Positions 37,310 through 46,092 of a stretch of DNA of 64,000 nt are shown here, one piece after another; position 1 is the stretch's first letter; each line of letters begins with the position of its first letter. The notes under the pieces are model-generated. The model was not told the DNA's origin. It saw only the letters and a program-made list of their open reading frames with translations, and did not search any database. The stretch is taken from NCBI GenBank assembly GCA_902610255.1, contig CACLUX010000001.1:178512-242511 (forward strand). The letters are read 5' to 3'. The translations under genes and the position numbers were made by a program. The DNA is from an uncultured Alphaproteobacteria bacterium. GTDB lineage: Bacteria > Pseudomonadota > Alphaproteobacteria > HIMB59.

Positions 37310-37759
37310 TTAATTTCCTCTCCATTTTCCTTCTTCTTTGAGTTTGTCTATAGCGCTTTGGGGCATGTAGTTTTCATCGTGTTTTGCCAAAACTATCTCT
37401 GCAATAAAAATGTTATCTATAAATTTTCCTTCAACAATAATACCCTTATTCTCTTCTACTAGATTTGGAAGTGTTTTAGAAAATACAACATTTACAGAAT
37501 TTTGATTTTGATCAACTACTTCAAAAATCCATTTTCCATCTAAAAATTTTAAACTATTTGTTTTAACAAGCCCCCCAACTCTTAAATACTTATTTTCTAT
37601 CCCATCCATACTTTTTAGATCAGTTGGTTCAACAAAATATGCAATTTGATCCTTTAAAGAATAACTAATTAAAAAAATAGAAGCAGAAAAGCAGGCGAAT
37701 ATTATTAGTAAAAAAATAAATCGCTTTTTTATTTGACTATTTAATTTGATTATGCGCAC
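37310..37759 (-). CDS. ccmE: Heme chaperone CcmE
   Basis: 149 residues. A membrane anchor (13-32) precedes an OB-fold periplasmic domain with VGGLVKTNSL and the heme-binding histidine in LAKHDENYMP. Receives heme from CcmC/D and passes it to CcmF. The ATG lies inside ccmD, whose stop comes 23 bases later, so the two are coupled. Confidence 0.93.
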   Translation of the reverse strand: MRIIKLNSQIKKRFIFLLIIFACFSASIFLISYSLKDQIAYFVEPTDLKSMDGIENKYLRVGGLVKTNSLKFLDGKWIFEVVDQNQNSVNVVFSKTLPNLVEENKGIIVEGKFIDNIFIAEIVLAKHDENYMPQSAIDKLKEEGKWRGN

Positions 37760-37868
37760 TAACCATATTAAAGACTTTTTTCTTAACTAGCATAATTACA
37801 ATCGTTGTCACAGCACAGACGAACCCAAAAAATCCATAGCAAACTAAAACGAACTCTAAACTAGTCAT
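37737..37868 (-). CDS. ccmD: Heme exporter protein CcmD
   Basis: 43-residue single-span protein (MTSLEFVLVCYGFFGFVCAV..., then basic KKK and NMVSAHNQIK). The ATG overlaps the ccmC stop by 8 bases (ATGACTAG), and the 3' end overlaps the start of ccmE. Size, one N-terminal membrane helix, basic C-terminus and position between ccmC and ccmE all fit CcmD, which releases holo-CcmE from CcmABC. Sequence identity in this family is always low, so the call rests on context and architecture. Confidence 0.82.
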   Translation of the reverse strand: MTSLEFVLVCYGFFGFVCAVTTIVIMLVKKKVFNMVSAHNQIK

Positions 37869-38568
37869 TAAGTAGTATAGATCTCTCCATTTTTCTTTTT
37901 TCAACAATTATATAAAAAATGTTAGAAAACCAAAATATTGTAAGCATAAAAATACCAAAAAAACTCACTAATAATGTAATTAAATAGTCATTAGTCATAC
38001 TGGGCCCTCCCATTCTCAAAACACTACTTTCTTGATGAAGAGTCGTCCACCAATCAACAGAAAATTTAACAATAGGCAAATTCACCAGTCCTATTATCGC
38101 CAAAATTGAGGCTGCAAAATCTGCTTTTTGGAAGTGTTCAAATGAATGTAAAAGAAGAATGTGACCTAAGTAAATGAAGGCTAAAATTAACATTGAAGTT
38201 AACCTTGCATCCCATACCCAATACGCTCCCCATGTCAAATTTCCCCATATCGAACCAGTGACTAAAACGATAATGCTCATTATCAATCCTATCGGAGATA
38301 AAGATCTCGCAACTGTGAATGCCGTTGGGGATTTAAATATTAAGCCAATGATACTGCTTATTCCCATCACTAGAAAAATTGCCAATGATAACCAAGCAGT
38401 TGGAACGTGGATAAACATTATTTTGAATGAGATACCTTGATAATAATCATTTTCTAAAAATATAATAAGAAAAATAGAAACACTAATTAATGCAAGTGAT
38501 AATAAAATAATATATCTAGATAAAGAGATCATAAAATTAGAGAGTGTATTTGGAGTTATTGCAAACAT
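37861..38568 (-). CDS. ccmC: Heme exporter protein CcmC
   Basis: 235 residues with six membrane segments. The WWD-type motif is WGAYWVWDARLTS and the flanking heme-ligand histidines are in MFIHVPTAW and in a TTLHQESSV loop. Loads heme onto CcmE at the outer face of the inner membrane. The start overlaps the ccmB stop by one base. Complete. Confidence 0.94.
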   Translation of the reverse strand: MFAITPNTLSNFMISLSRYIILLSLALISVSIFLIIFLENDYYQGISFKIMFIHVPTAWLSLAIFLVMGISSIIGLIFKSPTAFTVARSLSPIGLIMSIIVLVTGSIWGNLTWGAYWVWDARLTSMLILAFIYLGHILLLHSFEHFQKADFAASILAIIGLVNLPIVKFSVDWWTTLHQESSVLRMGGPSMTNDYLITLLVSFFGIFMLTIFWFSNIFYIIVEKRKMERSILLND

Positions 38569-39227
38569 TAGACTGATAGTTTTTTTAGTGCAAAACTAGT
38601 TAGCAAAGGCGAAAAGGCCAAATTCAATAAAAAATAAGCTACAAAAAATAAATACATTCTACCTGTATTAAAATCAATTAAATCGGTTATTGCCATAGAA
38701 AATATAAGAATAGGGACAAAAAGAGGCAATGTTAAAATACTTGTAAGTGAGAGTCTATTACTCTTAGAGATGGTTATTGATGCAGTCATTGAAGCTATAA
38801 AAATAATACTTAAAAGTGAGAGCGCTAGAAGGACATTAATCTTTAACAAATAAGTTAGATCGATACCTAAAATAATCAAAATTAGTGGTGAGAATATAAT
38901 GAAAAAAATAATTAAATTGAAATAGATCATCATGTTTTTAACAAAAACAATCATTTCTAAAGAGAAAGGAGAAAGTAGATACTGATGAATTTTTGCTTCA
39001 TCAAAATCTTGGCCATAAATCTTTTCAACTTTAAATAATGAAATAAAAAAAATCATTATATATAAGAAAGATAATGGAGCATTAATTCCTATTGACTGAT
39101 GTTTTAATGATAACGCGAAAATAGCACACGAAATAATTAATAAACAATATAGAACAAAACTGAATACACTCCCTTTGAGCATAAGTTGAAATTCACTTAA
39201 GATTAATTTTAAAAAATTTTTTATCAT
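38568..39227 (-). CDS. ccmB: Heme exporter protein CcmB
   Basis: 219 residues, six membrane segments, with the family patterns LLIISCAIFALSL, KIYGQDFDEAKIHQYLLSP and a TLPLFVPILIFS helix near the end. It pairs with CcmA to release holo-CcmE. The ATG overlaps the ccmA stop by 4 bases. Confidence 0.9.
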   Translation of the reverse strand: MIKNFLKLILSEFQLMLKGSVFSFVLYCLLIISCAIFALSLKHQSIGINAPLSFLYIMIFFISLFKVEKIYGQDFDEAKIHQYLLSPFSLEMIVFVKNMMIYFNLIIFFIIFSPLILIILGIDLTYLLKINVLLALSLLSIIFIASMTASITISKSNRLSLTSILTLPLFVPILIFSMAITDLIDFNTGRMYLFFVAYFLLNLAFSPLLTSFALKKLSV

Positions 39228-39826
39228 GTTAATTGAAGTGTTTTATAGTTATTTAAACTAATATTTTGATGACTTGTTAATATAATTATTCCCTTATTTT
39301 CTAACTTTGTTTCAAATAAATTATTTAAATTTATTATTGTTCTTTCATCTAGTCCACTAAGTGGATCATCTAGTATCCAGACTGGTTTATTAACTAACAT
39401 AAGCAGTAACAATTGAAGTTTTTTCTTTTGACCGTATGAAAGCTGATAAAATTTTTTATCAAGATTTAATTCCTGAAAAAAATAATTGATACTTTTATCT
39501 TTTATAGAATTATTGAATTTCACATTGTGTATTGAAAGCCAGTATTCAATATTTTGATTTAAAGTTAGAGAGTTATGAGCAAAGTTAGTTTCGCCAATAT
39601 ATAAAAAATATTGAGAGGCAATATGGTTATCAATTACCAGATTATTGTAAGTTATACTGCCTTCTAGTGGATCTATAAAATTGACGATATTAGATAATAG
39701 GGTCGTTTTGCCTACACCATTTGCACCCTGAATGAGTAATAATTCACCAGGACGTATTTTAAAATTAATATTTTTGTATATTAGGGTATTCCCTCTAGCA
39801 AAAGATAAGTTGTTAACTTCTATCAT
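39224..39826 (-). CDS. ccmA: Heme exporter ATPase CcmA
   Basis: 200 residues. Walker A GANGVGKTT (~36-44), signature LSYGQKKKLQL (~129), Walker B VWILDDPLSGLDE (~150). Works with CcmB. It is the first gene of the ccm operon. The sequence directly upstream on the coding strand is the T-tract of the preceding terminator, so there is no room for a Shine-Dalgarno site. Translation would be leaderless or depend on another transcript. Confidence 0.93.
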   Translation of the reverse strand: MIEVNNLSFARGNTLIYKNINFKIRPGELLLIQGANGVGKTTLLSNIVNFIDPLEGSITYNNLVIDNHIASQYFLYIGETNFAHNSLTLNQNIEYWLSIHNVKFNNSIKDKSINYFFQELNLDKKFYQLSYGQKKKLQLLLLMLVNKPVWILDDPLSGLDERTIINLNNLFETKLENKGIIILTSHQNISLNNYKTLQLT

Positions 39827-39829
39827 AAA

Positions 39830-39857
39830 AAAAGCGGGTGATTATAACCCGCTTTTG
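39830..39857 (-). terminator. Rho-independent terminator of the histone-like gene, abutting ccmA
   Basis: AAAAGCGGGT / ACCCGCTTTT stem with a loop of about 7 bases and a T-tract on the minus strand that runs right up to the ccmA start codon at 39826. Confidence 0.82.
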
Positions 39858-39885
39858 ATGTTTTAAATATTTAAAACTTAGAAAA

Positions 39886-40164
39886 TTATCTTCTTTTTCT
39901 AGAAGCTTTTCTCTTTTTAGGAGCTGCTTTCTTTTTTGCAGCTTTCCTTTTCTTAGGTGCTGCCTTTTTCTTTGCAGCTTTCCTTCTTACAGCTTTTTTC
40001 TTAGTGGCTTTTTTCTTCTTAGGTGCTGCTTTCTTTTTTGCAGCTTTTCTTTTAGGAGCTGCTTTCTTTTTTGCAGCCTTCTTCTTTTTAGGCGCTACCT
40101 TTTTTGCAGCTTTCCTTTTCTTAGGAGCTGCCTTTTTCTTAGCAGCTTTTCTCTTTTTAGCCAT
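39886..40164 (-). CDS. Lys/Ala-rich histone H1-like DNA-binding protein
   Basis: 92 residues built almost only of K, A, P and R. It is made of a repeated unit of about 11-13 residues with a KKKAAPKKRKAA core, repeated about seven times. Such tails bind and compact DNA in several bacteria (Hc1, AlgP-like). A good SD (AAGGAGG) is 8 bases upstream. The repeats are low-complexity, so copy number probably varies between strains. The AAR-rich gene is flanked by a palindrome upstream and a terminator downstream. Confidence 0.75.
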   Translation of the reverse strand: MAKKRKAAKKKAAPKKRKAAKKVAPKKKKAAKKKAAPKRKAAKKKAAPKKKKATKKKAVRRKAAKKKAAPKKRKAAKKKAAPKKRKASRKRR

Positions 40165-40185
40165 TATAGCCTCCTTACTTTTTAC

Positions 40186-40199
40186 ACTTACTAGTAAGT
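40186..40199. promoter_or_regulatory. 14-bp perfect palindrome upstream of the histone-like gene
   Basis: ACTTACTAGTAAGT reads identically on both strands and ends 22 bases before the histone-like start codon, 99 bases from the helicase start. Size and position suit a dimeric repressor site, but the regulator is unknown. Confidence 0.4.
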
Positions 40200-40297
40200 A
40201 TAAAACGAATATCTAATGATATTCATTTTCTAAAAAAAAACTTAAGAAAGTATTTAATTAAGTCAACATTTTATTTATGGTAACTTCTTTCTATTGA

Positions 40298-42853
40298 ATG
40301 AACCAAATTGAAATAATTTTAGGCCCAACTAACACTGGAAAAACATTTTATGCTTTTGAACAAATGTTTTCCTTTAAAAACGGTGTTTTTGGTTTCCCTT
40401 TAAGGCTTTTAGCAAGAGAAAATTATGATAAAGCTTGCAAACTTTATCCAATAAATCAAATTGCATTAATAACTGGAGAAGAAAAAATAATCCCTTCAAA
40501 TGCAAAATATTTTTTTTGTACAGTCGAATCAATGCCAGATGATTTTTTTGAATTTGTTTGCGTAGATGAAATTCAATTAGCCTCTGATTATGAAAGAGGA
40601 CACATTTTTACTCAAAGAATTTTACATTCTCGAGGAGAACAAAAAACTATTTTCCTTGGCTCTCTTACCATGGAAGAGATTATTAGAGAATTAATCCCTG
40701 AAGCAAAAATAATTTTTAAAAATAGGCTTTCAGAATTAAATTTTATAGGTCATAAAAAGATTCAAAATGTAAAACCAAGATCTGCAATTATTGCTTTTAA
40801 CTTAATAGGACTTTATGAAATAGCTGAACAGATAAGAAGCTTAAAAGGAGGTGTGGCACTTGTTGCTGGCGCACTAAGTCCCAAAACAAGAAACTCCCAA
40901 GTTAAATTATATGAGGATGGAGAGGTCGACTATATTGTAGCCACTGATGCAATAGGAATGGGCTTGAATCTAGATATTAACCAAGTCTATTTCTCTGGTC
41001 TTGAAAAGTTTGATGGAAAATATGTTCGACCATTGAATGATATGGAAATAGGTCAAATAGCAGGAAGAGCTGGTCGCTATACTAAATCTGGTTATTTTGG
41101 AACTACTCTTGGGGCAAAGTTTACAAATAATGGTTCCATAGAAAATATACAAACCAATAAATTTGAGTCTGTGAAAAAAATATTCTGGAGAAATCATCTT
41201 CTTTCATTTAAGTCAGAATATGAATTAGTAAACTCTTTAAAAAAGAAATCTGATAATCATCGACTAATTTTAAAAAAAGACGCCGAAGATCAAAAATTTT
41301 TATCAAGGTTTCTGAAAGAAAATAAAAAAAATTTTAAATTTGATAATCCTGAAACTTTGAAACAATTATGGGACGTATGTCGAATTCCAGATTATCAAAA
41401 TATTTCAGATGAAAAACATGTCGAGCTATTAACAAAAATATTTAGTGAACTCATAAAAAATCAGTGGGTATTTAGTGATAAATTTCTAGATAAAGAAATT
41501 TCTTACTTACAAAATTATAAAGGCAGCATTAATGATCTTATCTACAACTTAAACGAAACAAGAACTTGGCTATATATTACTAACCAGAAACATTGGATAA
41601 GTAACTCTATTTGGGTTGAAACTGTTAAAAATGTTGAAAACAAACTATCTGAGGAAATACATCTAAGCTTAATGCAAAAATTTGTCGATAAAAATAAAAG
41701 CGAAATGATTCAAAATTTAAATATTAGTAAAAAAAATATATCTTTAACTGATAATAGATATGTTAAGATAAAAGATGAAAAAATAGGAGTTATAAAAGGT
41801 TTTAAGATTTTTTTTTATGAAAAATATAAAGATATTTTAAATAACAACTACCATAAAATAATTAAAGAACAAATTTTCCCTTATATGTCTTTTAACGTTG
41901 ATAATTTTATAACAGCACCAAATGAAAGCTTGGTAATCGACTCAAAAGTTGATGAGAATGGAAATTTTCAGAATTTATATCTTAAATGGGGGGATGCAAA
42001 TATAGCAATATTTAAAAAAGGAAGTGATATTACACATCCTATTTTAGAGCCAATCTTAGATGACTCACTAGTATCACCTGATTATATAAAAAAAATTCAG
42101 GAGAAAATTCAAAAATGGTTTGAGGAAACTTACCTCTCGAAGTTGGATTTATCAGATAAACTAAATAGATTTAACTCAAAACCTGAGGAAAGAAGTTTTA
42201 TTTTTAAGATTATTGAAAGCCATTATAATCTTTACCAGATAAATATATTAGACGAATTTAAGCTAATTGACGAATCACAAAGAAAAGAAATTCATTCCTT
42301 AAATTTCAGGTTAGGAAAGAATGTTATATTTAATTCTGAATTAATAAGACCTGAATACATGAAGTTAAAATTTTATTTATGGAATTTGTATAACAATAAA
42401 TATTTAAATATTGATGAATACATTCCAAAAGATGGCAATGCAACTCTTAATATTAAAAATGAGTTAAATGAAGAACTATTAACTTATTTAGGCTTTATTT
42501 CTCAAAATGGCTTACTAATCAGGCTTGATATTTTTAATGAATTTGAAAAACAACTATTCAAAAGAGAAAACAGAGGCCCTTTCTCACTTCCTATGGATCT
42601 ATCTAATCTTTTGGGAATTAAAAAAGATAAACTCATTAGTATTTTAAAAACTAGATCATTTAATATTCAAGAGATAGCAGAAAATGATTTAATTATTTCT
42701 AAAAAAATTAATGCTAATAATAAGGCATTAGAGCTAAAACAAAATAAAAACAAAAAAGTATTGAAAAAACAGTCAAAAAAAGTAAAAAAGCCTTCATCAA
42801 AAAAATTATTTAATAACCCTTTTGACCAATTAAAAAATATAAATGTTAAATAA
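40298..42853 (+). CDS. Suv3-like RNA helicase (DExH superfamily 2)
   Basis: 851 residues. Motif I GPTNTGKT at 9-16, motif II VDEIQLASDYERG, motif III GSLTM, motif VI QIAGRAGRY. This is the pattern of mitochondrial SUV3 and its alphaproteobacterial relatives, which unwind RNA for degradation; DNA or RNA role here is inference. The C-terminal third is long, poorly conserved and ends with a Lys-rich stretch. First gene of a run with TerB-like, fdxA and carD. In relatives an S4-domain gene usually lies between helicase and fdxA, and it is missing here. Confidence 0.88.
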   Translation: MNQIEIILGPTNTGKTFYAFEQMFSFKNGVFGFPLRLLARENYDKACKLYPINQIALITGEEKIIPSNAKYFFCTVESMPDDFFEFVCVDEIQLASDYERGHIFTQRILHSRGEQKTIFLGSLTMEEIIRELIPEAKIIFKNRLSELNFIGHKKIQNVKPRSAIIAFNLIGLYEIAEQIRSLKGGVALVAGALSPKTRNSQVKLYEDGEVDYIVATDAIGMGLNLDINQVYFSGLEKFDGKYVRPLNDMEIGQIAGRAGRYTKSGYFGTTLGAKFTNNGSIENIQTNKFESVKKIFWRNHLLSFKSEYELVNSLKKKSDNHRLILKKDAEDQKFLSRFLKENKKNFKFDNPETLKQLWDVCRIPDYQNISDEKHVELLTKIFSELIKNQWVFSDKFLDKEISYLQNYKGSINDLIYNLNETRTWLYITNQKHWISNSIWVETVKNVENKLSEEIHLSLMQKFVDKNKSEMIQNLNISKKNISLTDNRYVKIKDEKIGVIKGFKIFFYEKYKDILNNNYHKIIKEQIFPYMSFNVDNFITAPNESLVIDSKVDENGNFQNLYLKWGDANIAIFKKGSDITHPILEPILDDSLVSPDYIKKIQEKIQKWFEETYLSKLDLSDKLNRFNSKPEERSFIFKIIESHYNLYQINILDEFKLIDESQRKEIHSLNFRLGKNVIFNSELIRPEYMKLKFYLWNLYNNKYLNIDEYIPKDGNATLNIKNELNEELLTYLGFISQNGLLIRLDIFNEFEKQLFKRENRGPFSLPMDLSNLLGIKKDKLISILKTRSFNIQEIAENDLIISKKINANNKALELKQNKNKKVLKKQSKKVKKPSSKKLFNNPFDQLKNINVK

Positions 42854-43280
42854 ATTCTTCCAATCCTTTGATGAAAAGAAGGATAAAAACGATGATCACT
42901 CTTTTGAGTCAGATTTATATAATCTGATTTACGAAATAATTATTGCAGATCACGAAATTTCGGAACAAGAAATTAATTTCGCCTCTGAGTTAGTAGAATT
43001 TTACTTTAGTATACCTATTCAGAGTAATAAAGAGCAATTTAATAAATTAGCCAATCAACAACATTTCAACACCGACTTATCTAAGTTTTCATACAGACTT
43101 AAAACATCACTTAGTTATGAACAAAGAATGGATGTAATTTTAATATGTTGGCAGGTATTAATGGTTGATGGCAAAGAGGATCAGCTTGAAGTCTCTACTA
43201 CAAGAAAAATATCAACGTTACTTGGCATAGAAGATAAAGATTTTATATTGATTAGAAATAGAGTAAAAGACAATCTATGA
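42843..43280 (+). CDS. TerB-like protein
   Basis: 145 residues, all-helical. The pattern [23 protein letters not shown] ... [34 protein letters not shown] is that of TerB/DjlA-type helical domains (acidic metal-binding loops DHEIS and DGKED). TerB is tied to tellurite resistance and membrane stress; the role here is unknown. Overlaps the helicase end by 11 bases and fdxA by 4 bases (ATGA). It occupies the place where an S4-domain gene is usual. Confidence 0.7.
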   Translation: MLNKFFQSFDEKKDKNDDHSFESDLYNLIYEIIIADHEISEQEINFASELVEFYFSIPIQSNKEQFNKLANQQHFNTDLSKFSYRLKTSLSYEQRMDVILICWQVLMVDGKEDQLEVSTTRKISTLLGIEDKDFILIRNRVKDNL

Positions 43281-43609
43281 CCTACTTAGTCAATGATAAG
43301 TGTATCAAGTGTAAATACATGGATTGTGTTGAAGTATGTCCTGTTGATTGCTTTTACGAAGGTGAAAATATGCTTGTTATTAACCCTGATGAATGTATTG
43401 ACTGCGGAGTATGTGAACCTGAATGTCCAGCCGAGGCGATTATCCCAGATGACTTGGACGAGGGTACAAAATGGTTGGATGTAAATGAAAAATATTCTCA
43501 AGTTTGGCCTAATATTAAAACAAAAAAAGATGCACCTGCTGATGCAAAACAGTGGGAGGGTGTAGAAAATAAATTTGAAAATCATTTTAGCGAAAAAGGA
43601 GCTGATTAA
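43277..43609 (+). CDS. fdxA: 7Fe ferredoxin FdxA
   Basis: 110 residues. First cluster cysteines C9, C12, C17, C21 and C25 ([17 protein letters not shown]), second cluster [11 protein letters not shown], followed by the usual long C-terminal helix ([16 protein letters not shown]). Length and motif match FdxA of Alphaproteobacteria, a [3Fe-4S][4Fe-4S] electron carrier. Overlaps carD by TAATG. Confidence 0.95.
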   Translation: MTYLVNDKCIKCKYMDCVEVCPVDCFYEGENMLVINPDECIDCGVCEPECPAEAIIPDDLDEGTKWLDVNEKYSQVWPNIKTKKDAPADAKQWEGVENKFENHFSEKGAD

Positions 43610-44313
43610 TGCCAGTTAAAAAAAAAGCTACAACAAAAAAAGCAATAAAAAAAACCACAAAAGTTAAAACCAAAAAAAAAGTTGAAATCAAAAAAAAGGC
43701 ACCTGCTAAAAAAAAACAACCTTTAAAAAAAATAGCTAAGAAAAAAGTAGCAAAAAGGGCAGCAAAAAAAGTAATTAAAAAAATTGTTACTCCAAAAGCT
43801 CCTAAGATTAAAAAAGTTATAGTCCCGCAGGTATTTAAAGCAGGTGAAAATATTGTTTACCCTACTCACGGCGTAGGAAGAATTCTCACTGTAGAAAAGT
43901 TCCAATATGATTTAGTGGAAGAACAATTATATGTCATTCAATTTTTTCAAGACAAGTTAACAATAAGAGTCCCCTTTGCTAAAGCAAAGTTGATCGGTTT
44001 AAGAAACATTACTAGTAAACCATCTATGACTAGAACACTCTCTGTTTTAAAGCAAAAGCCTAAAATTAAAAAGGCAATGTGGAGTAGAAGGGCTCAAGAG
44101 TATGATCAAAAGATAAACTCTGGTGATATAAAACTTCTATCAGAGGTCGTTCGAGACCTATTTCGAAAAGATGATCAAACAGAACAATCTTATAGTGAAC
44201 GTCAGATGTTTCAGGTAGCTTTTGAGAGATACACTAGGGAATTTGCAATATCATCAAGCTTAAAGTTTGAGGAAGCATCTACAAAAATATTAGAAATTTT
44301 AAATAAAAGATAA
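43609..44313 (+). CDS. carD: CarD-family transcription regulator with a Lys-rich N-terminal tail
   Basis: 234 residues. Residues ~1-65 are a Lys/Ala/Thr-rich histone-like tail; from ~78 the CarD RNAP-interaction domain is clear (GENIVYPTHGVGRIL, IRVPFAKAKLIGLR), followed by the helical DNA-binding domain (KAMWSRRAQEYDQKINSGDI, LLSEVVRDLF). CarD stabilises open complexes at rRNA and other promoters. The basic tail is longer than in typical homologues and could add DNA contacts. Coupled to fdxA by TAATG. Confidence 0.9.
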   Translation: MPVKKKATTKKAIKKTTKVKTKKKVEIKKKAPAKKKQPLKKIAKKKVAKRAAKKVIKKIVTPKAPKIKKVIVPQVFKAGENIVYPTHGVGRILTVEKFQYDLVEEQLYVIQFFQDKLTIRVPFAKAKLIGLRNITSKPSMTRTLSVLKQKPKIKKAMWSRRAQEYDQKINSGDIKLLSEVVRDLFRKDDQTEQSYSERQMFQVAFERYTREFAISSSLKFEEASTKILEILNKR

Positions 44314-44314
44314 A

Positions 44315-44638
44315 TTAATTGGTTTCTTCGTCTGTTTTATCAGTTGGGATATCAATACTTATATCCTCTGCTAGGTTATCACTTTCTTCGGTTTGAGTAT
44401 CAGTTTCTTCTGTTTCTTCAATTAGGTCTTTTAATTCATCATTTTCCTTAGCAGTCTTAGTAGGTGTTGCAACACTTATTCCCGCTTTTCTACCTCTTTT
44501 TGGTTTTGTAATATTTATCGCTTCTATTGACTTACCGCATTGCGGACAATCTAGTTCTTCTTGGTAAAAGTCGTAATACTTTGCACCACAGTGAGGACAT
44601 GTTCTTTTGTGACCTAAATCGATTTGCTCTTGTTGCAT
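44315..44638 (-). CDS. FYDLN-acid zinc-ribbon protein (TIGR02300 type)
   Basis: 107 residues. N-terminal zinc ribbon [21 protein letters not shown] with a second CxxC (DCPQCGK), then a basic linker and a 50-residue acidic tail ([12 protein letters not shown]...). This matches the alphaproteobacterial FYDLN-acid domain family; here the motif reads YYDFYQEE. Function unknown. Divergent from rpmF; the 64-base space must hold both promoters. Confidence 0.82.
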   Translation of the reverse strand: MQQEQIDLGHKRTCPHCGAKYYDFYQEELDCPQCGKSIEAINITKPKRGRKAGISVATPTKTAKENDELKDLIEETEETDTQTEESDNLAEDISIDIPTDKTDEETN

Positions 44639-44662
44639 TGTGGGCAGATTTATACATTATTA

Positions 44663-44691
44663 TTGTAATTTATACAAATTTTTATTATGTT
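44663..44691 (+). promoter_or_regulatory. Candidate sigma-70 promoter for rpmF
   Basis: TTGTAA (44663-44668), 17-base spacer, TATGTT (44686-44691). Transcription would start close to the ATG at 44703, and no SD is visible, so the rpmF mRNA may be nearly leaderless. Confidence 0.3.
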
Positions 44692-44702
44692 ATCGCTCTA
44701 AT

Positions 44703-44963
44703 ATGGCAGTACCAAAAAGAAAAACTACACCTTCAAAAAGGAATATGAGGCGCTCTCATCATAGAGCGGGCACTCAACTTTTTGCAGAAGACAAAAAATC
44801 AGGTGAATTGAGAAGACCCCATCATATTGATCTCAGTACTGGTATGTACAGAGGTAAGCAAATAATAATTAAAAAATCAAAAAAAGATAAGGAAGCCGAA
44901 GGTCAAGCACCTGTTAATACTGACGAAACAACTAAAACTATTGAAGCCCCTGCTTCTAAATAA
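44703..44963 (+). CDS. rpmF: 50S ribosomal protein L32
   Basis: 86 residues from the ATG at 44703 (a longer open frame from 44640 has no L32 homology). [20 protein letters not shown] is the universal start. The body continues through [10 protein letters not shown] to GMYRGKQII at about residue 55; the remaining ~28 residues are a Lys/Glu/Thr-rich tail that ordinary L32 (55-65 residues) lacks. Convergent with recX, whose stop is adjacent. Confidence 0.93.
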   Translation: MAVPKRKTTPSKRNMRRSHHRAGTQLFAEDKKSGELRRPHHIDLSTGMYRGKQIIIKKSKKDKEAEGQAPVNTDETTKTIEAPASK

Positions 44964-45452
44964 TTAATCTCTAATTACCTTATATATTGAATTTTCTGAA
45001 AAGCTTTGCTGATAGAGCTTTTTTTTAAGCTCAGTAGTTTCTAACTTTGATAGTTTTTTTCTTAAAATAAATCGTTTTAAAATATCAAGCTCTAAATCTG
45101 GATTTTCAGATAACTTTTTAGAGATATATTCCTCAATTAAGCTTTGTTCAAAACCTTTTTGAAACAGCTTATTTTTAATTTTTTTGATAGAAAATAAGGA
45201 TTGCTCATAATAATGAAATACTGTTTCAATGAAGTGACTCTCGTTGATTATCTTCAATTCATCTAATTTCTGAATAATACTCTCAATAAGTTCTTGCTTA
45301 GAGATATTTTCTGGAAAAATGACCTTTTGATATGTTTTTTTATTTTTGAGTTTTTTTTCTAGTATTTCAGAAATTTTTTTTTTAGTAGCTGGATATTTAC
45401 CTAAGTATTTTAGTGCTTCATTATATAGGTATTCATCAGCTTTTTTTTTCAT
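44964..45452 (-). CDS. recX: RecX-family regulatory protein
   Basis: 162 residues of three-helix repeats typical of RecX: ALKYLGKYPATKKKISEILEKKL, LIESIIQKLDELKIINESHFIETV, FSIKKIKNKLFQKGFEQSLIEEYI. RecX binds RecA filaments and limits strand exchange. recA is not in the window, which is common in Alphaproteobacteria. Very Lys-rich and diverged, so the gene symbol is by family. Confidence 0.82.
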   Translation of the reverse strand: MKKKADEYLYNEALKYLGKYPATKKKISEILEKKLKNKKTYQKVIFPENISKQELIESIIQKLDELKIINESHFIETVFHYYEQSLFSIKKIKNKLFQKGFEQSLIEEYISKKLSENPDLELDILKRFILRKKLSKLETTELKKKLYQQSFSENSIYKVIRD

Positions 45453-45499
45453 AGTTTATATTATTTTATGAATTATTATTATGAAGTATACAAACAAAG

Positions 45500-45576
45500 G
45501 CGCTTGTAGCTCAGTAGGATAGAGCACCAGATTCCTAATCTGGGGGCCGCAGGTTCGATTCCTGCCAAGCGCGCCA
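45500..45576 (+). tRNA. tRNA-Arg(CCT)
   Basis: 77-base cloverleaf. Acceptor GCGCTTG pairs with CAAGCGC, followed by G and encoded CCA. D stem GCTC/GAGC; anticodon stem CCAGA/TCTGG around the loop TTCCTAA (anticodon CCT, reads AGG); T stem GCAGG/CCTGC with TTCGATT. All stems are perfect. Confidence 0.95.
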
Positions 45577-45587
45577 AAGAATTGATA

Positions 45588-46058
45588 TTAATTTTTCTCG
45601 TGTAAGAAGTCTAAAAGTCTGTCTAAATATTTCTCATCAACATTATAAGCTTTTTTATAATGTTCAATACAATATGGTTTTGTTGGAATATTTTGACCAC
45701 CGCAATAGTGAAATCCCTCTTCAAGTGGATCGCCAATTGGCCATTGACAGGATTTAAAGTTACCGGTGCCAACAATACTCTTTTTAAAACTGAATTTTTC
45801 TCTTCTTCGAACAGGTTCTTTTCTTATTGTATTTTTAGAAGATGAATTACTGGTTTCTCTGTACATGGTGACAGAAGAAAACTGTTGATTTTGAGTTGAT
45901 TTTTTTCTGGAGTTTTGACGTCTTTCAAGACCCAGTCTAAAAGCCTTACCAATAACGGCATTTTTAGTAAATCCAAGCTGCACGCCAATCTGGCTAGTAG
46001 CAACCCCTTCATTCCAAAGTTTTTTAAGATCCTCTACTTTTTGGTTATTCCAAGACAT
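45588..46058 (-). CDS. gcrA: GcrA cell-cycle regulator
   Basis: 156 residues. N-terminal helix-turn-helix (MSWNNQKVEDLKKLWNEGVATSQIGVQLGFTKNAVIGKAFRLGL), a basic Ser/Asn-rich linker, and the C-terminal SIDx-like part with SCQWPIGDP...FHYCGG and a CIEHY end. GcrA binds sigma-70 and GANTC-methylated promoters in Alphaproteobacteria. The gene is separated from pgk by a palindrome-rich space. Intact. Confidence 0.92.
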   Translation of the reverse strand: MSWNNQKVEDLKKLWNEGVATSQIGVQLGFTKNAVIGKAFRLGLERRQNSRKKSTQNQQFSSVTMYRETSNSSSKNTIRKEPVRRREKFSFKKSIVGTGNFKSCQWPIGDPLEEGFHYCGGQNIPTKPYCIEHYKKAYNVDEKYLDRLLDFLHEKN

Positions 46059-46092
46059 TTTTTATATACCTACTCTATTTAGTTCCTTATAT

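Noticed and set aside
39886..40164. Plus-strand hydrophobic frame (40004-40216) opposite the histone-like gene
   Set aside because: It is the complement of Lys/Ala codons (giving Phe/Ala) and has no SD; the minus-strand gene has SD, terminator and known family pattern.
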